Source of the DNA: Aporrectodea caliginosa
Lineage: Eukaryota; Annelida; Clitellata; Crassiclitellata; Lumbricidae
Assembly: GCA_020284085.1 (NCBI GenBank)
Contig: JACEVL010000408.1
Span: 417,001 to 481,000 of the forward strand
Direction: 5' to 3'
DNA: 64,000 nt
A model generated the notes under the pieces. The model ran no database searches. It was not told the origin of the DNA and was given only the letters and a program-made list of their open reading frames with translations. The position numbers and the translations under genes were made by a program. Within the stretch, counting starts at the first letter, position 1. Each line of letters opens with the position of its first letter. Positions 43,691 through 64,000 of the stretch are shown one piece after another.

Positions 43691-46600
43691 TTACATTTAA
43701 AGAGCAGATGGTCTCTGCTCACCTGCATTCACATACTCCTTGAACACCTTTAAGTTGAATTTGCATGACATATTAAGTACTGGTAAATTTAAGACAATAA
43801 ATTATGAGTGAATTTAACTACTGGAAGAATTTTTAGTGTTTAAAATACAAAGCTCAATAACAAAACTGATACAAAATTCTAGTTTAATTATCAAATTCAA
43901 GCAATTTACTCTTCCACCACTCTGTTCTACATTTCGCCAGAAGTAGAAAAAGTTGTCAGCAAAATGCTGATTATGATTAAATACAGTTGCAGCAGAAAGT
44001 AAACATCTGAAATCATGATTACAGGTTAATGGATTACAATTTTATACAACAAAATTCGTTAGACAACAAGATTACTATTATTATTACAATTACAGTTAAT
44101 ATAACCTATTTGTGCCTTTTTAGTCATAGTTCTCAAAAACAAATGCCAATATGATCTATGGAACATGATGACATAAATCACGTCACCAAATTGGTTATCT
44201 GGCAATAATGCCAATTTCACAACATTAAAATTCAAACCCACTGATACTACACAAAAGTTTAGAAATCCCTCTCATGAGAATGTTTTAATTATTTAAAACA
44301 TTTTAATCCTTTGCTCCCTTCTAAATCTAGAATGTATCCAGTTTCGCCAAGTGAAATAAATCAATCATTTGTGCTGTCGTCTGAAGTACTAGCAGAACCA
44401 ATTAATTTTCGTAAGTATAAAACGGCCTCAGTTCTTAACTGAAAATTTCTCTTAACCACCTCTCGCGCCAAGGGATACTTGCTTTATAAATCTCTCTCAG
44501 TCTTAATATTCTTGTAACCTGAGCAAAACAGTATTTCAAAAAGCTACTTGTTTAATTTTATTGACAATCTCTGTTCCATGCAGAATACCTTTACTCAAAT
44601 ATTCATCATTGCCAATCTTCAAAAACTTCTCCTTAACTAAAATCAAACAATCCTGCTGCTTCATTTATGAAAAACATTCATAAATTTACAGCTGTCATAT
44701 TACTAACTATAAGTAGTTTCTGTTTGCACAGAATACATAATACACAGCTCTTTGGTTATCACAGCACGCAAACGCTATCAAAGCACAAACCCCTTAGACG
44801 AGGGTGTACTAAAAGCTACAGGGAAAATAAACATTCTCATCATTAAAAAAATAATATCAAAATTGACAGAGGTCTTAAGAAGAAAGCTTATTGGCCTTAA
44901 CCATTATGTCCTCAAAACTACAAGCAAAGCTTCCTGAAAACACACTCGCTTCAAAGATGAACAGCAATTCTTCCAACCAACTGCAACAGCATGGCATATC
45001 ACTATAATGCAGCTAATAGTTAGATAAGCAGCTATTTATATGATACATATAACCCGTCAAACGTGGCCTCTTGACAAATTGGTTGTACTGAATGATATTA
45101 CATGCGCACAACAGCTGACATACGAATTAATGACACTGGTCAATCTGGCCAAATTAGTGCCATAGAAACTATTTCTTCAATGCCTCTTTTTAAGTTAAGT
45201 ATAGGCTGTATCAACATTGGCAGATTCAACTCCTGCCTCAAGTGCAACAGGGTATATGACCCAGTTTGACAAACCTATTGCATCTACACCATATCATAAA
45301 TGTAGCAGTACATGACAAAATGAGCAGTTACAGTGTAGCAATATTCGAATACTTCTCAACACTACAACAGATAACGTTTGCAACAACATGCCATCACAGG
45401 TTTACTTGGCCAGAAAATTTGAACAACATTGCTAGCTTCATCCATATTAAATAAACGAAGGAGATCATACATATATTACAGACCCTTGTTATCTACTGAA
45501 TGATCCTGAAGGCACATGCTCATGGGTGACATTAATAAGCAAAATCAGCATTCAACAACCACTCCTTATTGGTTCATGGTCCAAAAACACAGCACTGAAG
45601 TCACATGAAAAGCTTGGATTCAAATCCTTGACCCAACAACAAAAGGCTCCAGTACCGCCACCATAACTATCCTATTTAAATTAAGGCAAGAGAGGTAAAC
45701 TGACACTAGTTTGTTACAACAGACCTATAACGTGTGGTCTCGAGATTGAAATGGCCATTCCAAGCAGATCTCTGGAAAATTGACAGATTCAAATCCTAGA
45801 TACAGGACGGCTCCAGTAATGCCACTCTGCCAACATACCACCCTAACTAAAGTAAGGCAAAACAGGTAAACTGTACCAAACGTATCACGAACGTCCTAAA
45901 ACGTGTGGTCCCAAGATTGAAGCGGCTATTCCAAGTAGATCTCTGAAAATCAAGAGAGAATCAGCACAAAAGAACCTGAAGAAAGCCATTCTCTGATCCT
46001 TCACGAGCCTATGCTGCACCTCAGCCCATCCTGTTTAAATGCTTCAAACACTTCAGAATATCAGGAAAAGTCATGTGTTGAACGCTCTTAACGACTCAGC
46101 ACCTTAAAAATCTATAAATCGTAAGTCACCCAGGGCACAGATCAGCGACACTGTAAAGACTAAAACATATCTTTATTAATATATCAGCTTAAACCCTGAT
46201 TAAGGCAGAAATTCCATTTGTAAATTATTTGTGTGCCATTACTCTTGAATCTGATCACACATACTAGTACCGTCATTATCACTACTTAAAGGTATCAATT
46301 ACACACATGTAATAAGTGAAGTTTGTATTGCCAAGTGCATGACAACCTAGATCATACATTACTTCTTTGGCACAAAAACAAGTAACTATATACGAAAAGT
46401 TGAAGCAATTACTAAAATACTTCTAGAGAAAGGCCACTTGAAACAGCAAAATCAACCATTTCACACAAATTCAAAGCAACACAACGAGAAAGACTAAGCC
46501 TAGAAATGGGACCCAACAGAACACCGCAAAAAGCCCAAGAAAATTCTGTTGAATTTATCCCCTACTAGCAAACAAACACCAGAAAGAAACACCAAACACT

Positions 46601-46808
46601 ATGCATCAACAACTACATGGTGCTGCCATTACTCTTGGTTGCCCAAGGGAATCCAAAAATTTGTCAAACCTCAGAAGCACTATTAGTCTTTCTAACACAG
46701 CAATCCATGGTTCGTTTAAAGGCAGCAGTAGCGACACAGCAATTACGTCAACAACATTCAGCACTTCAAGCACTTTGATGCTGTAGCATTCATGCTTCAT
46801 GTTCCCTA
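43691..46808. other. Downstream flank of the basigin-like gene
   Basis: AT-rich, no exon. The 3' untranslated region probably lies at its upper end: on the minus strand AATAAA occurs at 46172-46177, about 640 bp past the stop codon. A two-copy tandem duplication is at 45610-45958. Confidence 0.35.
45610..45958. repeat. Two-copy tandem duplication, about 175 bp units
   Basis: GGATTCAAATCC..GGCTCCAGTA, AAGGCAAGAGAGGTAAACTG, CGTGTGGTC and CAAGCAGATCTCTGGAAAAT recur in the same order from about 45783. The copies are about three-quarters alike, so the duplication is old. Confidence 0.75.
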
Positions 46809-60657
<13,849 letters not shown>

Positions 60658-61764
60658 CTTCGACTGCTCGCTCCTCAGCTGACTTCGACGTTTGAGAGAA
60701 TGTTGCTGTACAACTTTATGGGAGGATCTTCTTCAAAATATCGCCTTTGATGTCTTAAAAATTAGTTAATTTGCGTTCAGGTGATCAAAGGTCCGGCATA
60801 GACGAGATATCGCAGGTTCTACACAACTTAATGACGTCATTCTGCGCGTTGCAGGTCGCTGGTTGCAATGACTGATCATGCGATATTGACGCCTAAAATC
60901 TGTATTTATGTGCAAAATAACTAGAATATTTAAATTTTAACTTGATTTATAACAAACTGTGTAATCAAAGCAATTAGAATTAATTCATTTTGAGCAATAG
61001 CTTATGGCAATCGTAGCATTGTTTAATCAGTCACATGAAGACGCTCCACTGCGTTGTCAATAACGGTATCTGTATAACGTAGTCAGAGAATCTATATTTA
61101 GTTAAGTAATAGTCGTAATAATGAGCTTCGAGTCTGTTGTAAAAGGTCCGGGTGCGTTGCCTCTTAGTCTAACCGGTGTGGTGCAGTGCCAAGCGGTTTA
61201 ACGCTCCTACCACCGAAAATCATTTCACTTTGGCAACACAATCATAACACAGATCTTCCTCGGGTTAGGCGGTTACAGTTCATAGAACTGTAGCATAGTA
61301 GGCCTATAGGCTATCCTGGCGCCGAATGCAGTTCGCTACCTTGCCCTTTGCAGCGGTTTGAAGGCAGTCGTTTAAGCTTGTAGACTTAGGCCTATAGGCT
61401 CCATATGTCTTATAGTTATGCCTACAATAATTGTTCGCAAACCCAAATCAATTGAATATGAACGTGCGCTTGTCAGGTGCAAAGAAAGACGACTTACTTA
61501 CTTACTTAGTTGTAATTCCCCCCCCCACACACACACTGCACGATAGGCCTATCAAGCCTATTTGCTAGGTATTCTGTACGGTCCATAGAAAGCTAGGGAT
61601 CTCAAAATGCGTAGCTCCAATTCAAACGATAAAGAACTAAGGTTACGTTTGAGACTGAACGATTTAATCCTCGCTATATCAGGGGGGGGGGTAGTATAAA
61701 GGATAACATGTAGCGTAGGCCTACTCGCCTGAAGTTTTCACGGACCCGGTTTGATTCCTGTAAG
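60658..61764. other. BSG: Region upstream of the basigin-like gene
   Basis: Expected to hold its promoter and 5' untranslated region. No decisive promoter element was recognised. TAGGCCTA motifs reappear from 61301. Confidence 0.3.
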
Positions 61765-62005
61765 GACTCCTGGGTTTAGCTCATGCCTAAGCATGATGCC
61801 TTCATTCCCTAGGTGGCAGCAAAAGTACAATGAGCTTGCGCCTTGCATGGCTGCAACATTGTTGAGTTATGTCTTCTGTAAGTTCTGTGATTTGTGTTCT
61901 TGTGAATTATTAAATCGTCATAACATATACATGTACGTGTACAGCGCAGTGCATTTGCCAGGCGCTTCATTATAAAGAATAATAATTATTATTATTTTAT
62001 AATTT
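61765..62005 (+). mobile_element. SINE-like repeat, copy 2
   Basis: Matches 31200-31430: GCCTTCATTCCCTAGGTGGC, GAGCTTGCGCCTTGCATGGC and TTGTGTTCTTGTGAATTATT, with the 3' hairpin CAGCGCAGTG..CAGGCGC and (AAT)n. Confidence 0.75.
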
Positions 62006-62284
62006 TTATTATTAGGCTAATGTATGGGCCCTTAGGCCCCTATGTACGAAATGATTAATTATGACGCCATTGTCACATGAGCTTAATTCGTAGGTGCGTG
62101 ATAATAGGCCTAGGCCTATATGACGCCGTTGTTGGAGAAACGGCAACTCTGTAAGCTTGTTTACGAGGTCAACTTAGCCTATACATGTAGGTATGAGGCA
62201 GGATTGGCCCTATAGTATAGGCTGTAAATTTAATATGAGCTCAATTGAAAGTTAGGTGCGCATAGACCTATGAGGCATCCGTCA

Positions 62285-62580
62285 ATGACGTCACGCAAGT
62301 TTTGTTGAAGATAGGCCTACTTGACCCCATTATGTCGTGATCAAGTTACGTCAGAATTCGAGTTGTCATGAAGCGCGTTTTAATGAGTCTCCTTAGCACT
62401 TGTTAACTTGTTTGACGTCACATTTATCATGACTCCACGGCATAGGCTGTAATATTGTACTGCCTACCTGTTAAAATCTTTGGCCTATGCCGTGGAGTCA
62501 TGATAAATGTGACGTCAAACAATAACAAGTCACGCAAGTCTAACCTCTCTCCTACTCCCCTCGATCAGTGCGTGACGTCA
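62285..62580. repeat. Nested inverted repeat with four TGACGTCA sites
   Basis: A 38-bp perfect stem (62410-62447 against 62483-62520) around a 35-nt spacer. Partial pairing continues outward (ACTTGTTA), and outer arms ATGACGTCACGCA (62285-62297) and TGCGTGACGTCAT (62569-62581) pair as well. TGACGTCA, the CREB/ATF consensus, occurs at 62286, 62413, 62510 and 62573. Confidence 0.92.
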
Positions 62581-62764
62581 TAGGCCCACTATAATACAAA
62601 ACCTATATAGGTCACTCATACCTTTAAGTAAATAAACTTGATATAATGTGCATTTAAAGTTTTATAGCTTGTCAGTTTGCAAGCTTGTCCATAGCCCCTA
62701 TGCTGGCCCAGTTACATCTACATCGGTTAGATCGTATACGCACGACATGCGCCTCTGTGAGGTT

Positions 62765-62945
62765 GCCGGTTCGCATTCCAATGGTGGCTTATTTAAGAGA
62801 TTTGAACATCAGACTAGCGCTGTTCGTATACGGGAACCGTAAATGGCGTCCATTCAAACGGGCGGCGGTGGTGAAGGATCTCACGTCCCGATCAATTCGC
62901 TGAAAAATGAGCAGGATCGAGACCATACGGTCGCTATATATATAG
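62765..62945 (+). repeat. Interspersed repeat, copy 2
   Basis: GGCGGTGGTGAAGGATCTCA, GATCAATTCGCTGAAAAATG, AGCAGGATCGAGACCATACG and GTCGCTATATATA match 43560-43690. Confidence 0.6.
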
Positions 62946-62989
62946 GCTAATAAACGCGTACATTTATGTATTAAAGGAATGAAGACTTT

Positions 62990-63082
62990 ATTTACAGCGC
63001 TCGTGAATAAGCTGGTGCCCTGCGCTTGGCTTTCGAGTGGCGCTTTAGAAGTTTGGAGATTACGATTACGATTATTTCTATA
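62990..63082 (+). mobile_element. LINE/SINE 3' tail, SARE-stop variant
   Basis: AGCGCTCGTGAATAA, loop, GAGTGGCGCTTTAGAAG, then GATTACGATTACGATTA. Near-identical to 14960-15052. Confidence 0.7.
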
Positions 63083-63462
63083 GGCCTACCAAAGAGTAGA
63101 TGCCCTTGAAGTCTGAGTAAGGGCACGCCCCTACCAGAGTTTAAGATGTGTGAATCAGTAGGTTGAAAAGTGTGCAATGGTTTGACTAAGTTATAAGGTT
63201 ACACTGAAAATAATCATAGCCTAAATCTGTCTGCATGCCCACATAGTTGCAGCACCATAATGCCCACACGAGACCCGTACTGCCTATAGAGCACTTATGA
63301 GCTCCATCAAATACCCATGAACATGCTGGCATGAAAAATTTCCCCCAAAAAACATCTATTCCGGTAGGCCTATTAGTACAAAATCTGAAAATGCCGTTTT
63401 AAACTTACGTGAAACGCATAAACATGTTGAAAGCTTTAAACACAACAGTTGTTCAGAAGAGA

Positions 63463-63706
63463 CAGTGGCGTACGGAGCTCAAATGCCGCCCGGGGCGACA
63501 GCCCAAAATGCCCGCCCTTGGCACTTAATTTTGGAAATCTCCGGAAAATTTTCTTTATTACTTCCGCCAAAATTCTGATGACCTTTTTTTGCTTTCCCCT
63601 CTTTTTCAAGTCAGAAGCCAGCCACCTCCCCGTGCAAGACAAGACACTCATGCTATAATTGTCAGAAGCCGCCCTGTCCGGGGGCCGCCCCCTCATTACG
63701 CCACTG
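63463..63706. mobile_element. Non-autonomous hAT element, 244 bp
   Basis: Termini CAGTGGCGTACGGAG and, on the opposite strand, CAGTGGCGTAATGAG. CCGCC-rich subterminal sequence. The left flank is AGAAGAGA. The right flank is taken by another hAT start, so the duplication cannot be checked in the window. Confidence 0.8.
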
Positions 63707-64000
63707 CAGGGGCGCCGTTAGGCGTACGCACTTACGCAAATGCGTACAGCGCTGAAAGGCTAAGAAGTGAAAAATTGCAAATGAAAAAAGTGAAATCTCT
63801 ATTGTTGGTATTGGCGCCCAAATACCTATCCACGCCGCTCAATATAATGTCAAGAATGATTTTACCCACCATATAGGTCTGTACTTGGCTGAGTAACTGT
63901 AAACTGTAACTGTTCTTATGCATATTTTTGGCAATGATTTTAGAAAAAAATTAATCCCGGATGTTGAAGAATTAAAAAAACTAAAAAATTAATATTCTTA
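63707..64000. mobile_element. Second hAT element, left terminus only
   Basis: CAGGGGCGCCGTTAGGCGTA begins exactly where the previous element ends. It has the CAGGGGCGC form seen in hAT families. The other terminus is beyond the window. Confidence 0.55.

Overview
The window is animal nuclear DNA. It has intron-containing genes with GT-AG junctions, low coding density, many degenerate transposable elements, long (CATA)n and (GAT)n microsatellites, and a strong excess of the palindrome TAGGCCTA. The gene content (an HPS3 orthologue and a basigin-family receptor) and the transposon types suggest a marine invertebrate deuterostome, probably an echinoderm. The lineage is an inference.

Four host genes can be assembled from exons whose splice phases agree. 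(1) An HPS3 (BLOC-2 subunit) orthologue on the minus strand: 11 exons from 20267 down to 8632; the exons for its C-terminal part were not found. (2) A class I SAM-dependent methyltransferase on the plus strand: 4 exons, 32379-36152, complete at 311 aa. Its final exon runs into an 11-unit minisatellite made of its own last coding bases and stop codon. (3) A two-exon gene of unknown function on the minus strand: 40220 to 37128, 328 aa, convergent with the methyltransferase. (4) A basigin/neuroplastin-type immunoglobulin receptor on the minus strand: 6 exons, 60657 to 46809, 283 aa.

The rest is largely mobile DNA. At least ten hAT-type copies are present. Six have perfect 8-bp target-site duplications and four more match at 7 of 8 positions. 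Other elements are CR1/L2-like LINE fragments, tRNA-derived SINEs, a mariner remnant and several small foldback elements. A 5.25-kb Ty3/Gypsy-like LTR element (51220-56473) has near-identical LTRs and one intact 882-codon ORF. That ORF keeps Gag, protease and RNase H but lacks the reverse transcriptase palm and integrase. It sits inside a LINE, which itself lies in a basigin intron.

Two results stand out. LINE and SINE copies share a 3' hairpin (GCGC...GCGCTATA plus a microsatellite tail), and its 5' arm also encodes the last LINE codons, Ser-Ala-Ser-Glu-stop. This ties an Ala-tRNA-like SINE to the resident LINE. The methyltransferase minisatellite is a second case of coding sequence turned into repeat.

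Layout: 1-6.8 kb, transposon debris and a minisatellite; 6.8-20.3 kb, HPS3; 20.3-32 kb, gene-free DNA packed with TAGGCCTA; 32.4-36.9 kb, methyltransferase and its minisatellite; 37.1-40.2 kb, unknown gene with a hexamer-rich hAT in its intron; 40.5-46.8 kb, repeats and 3' flank; 46.8-60.7 kb, basigin with the nested retroelements; 60.7-64 kb, more repeats and foldbacks.
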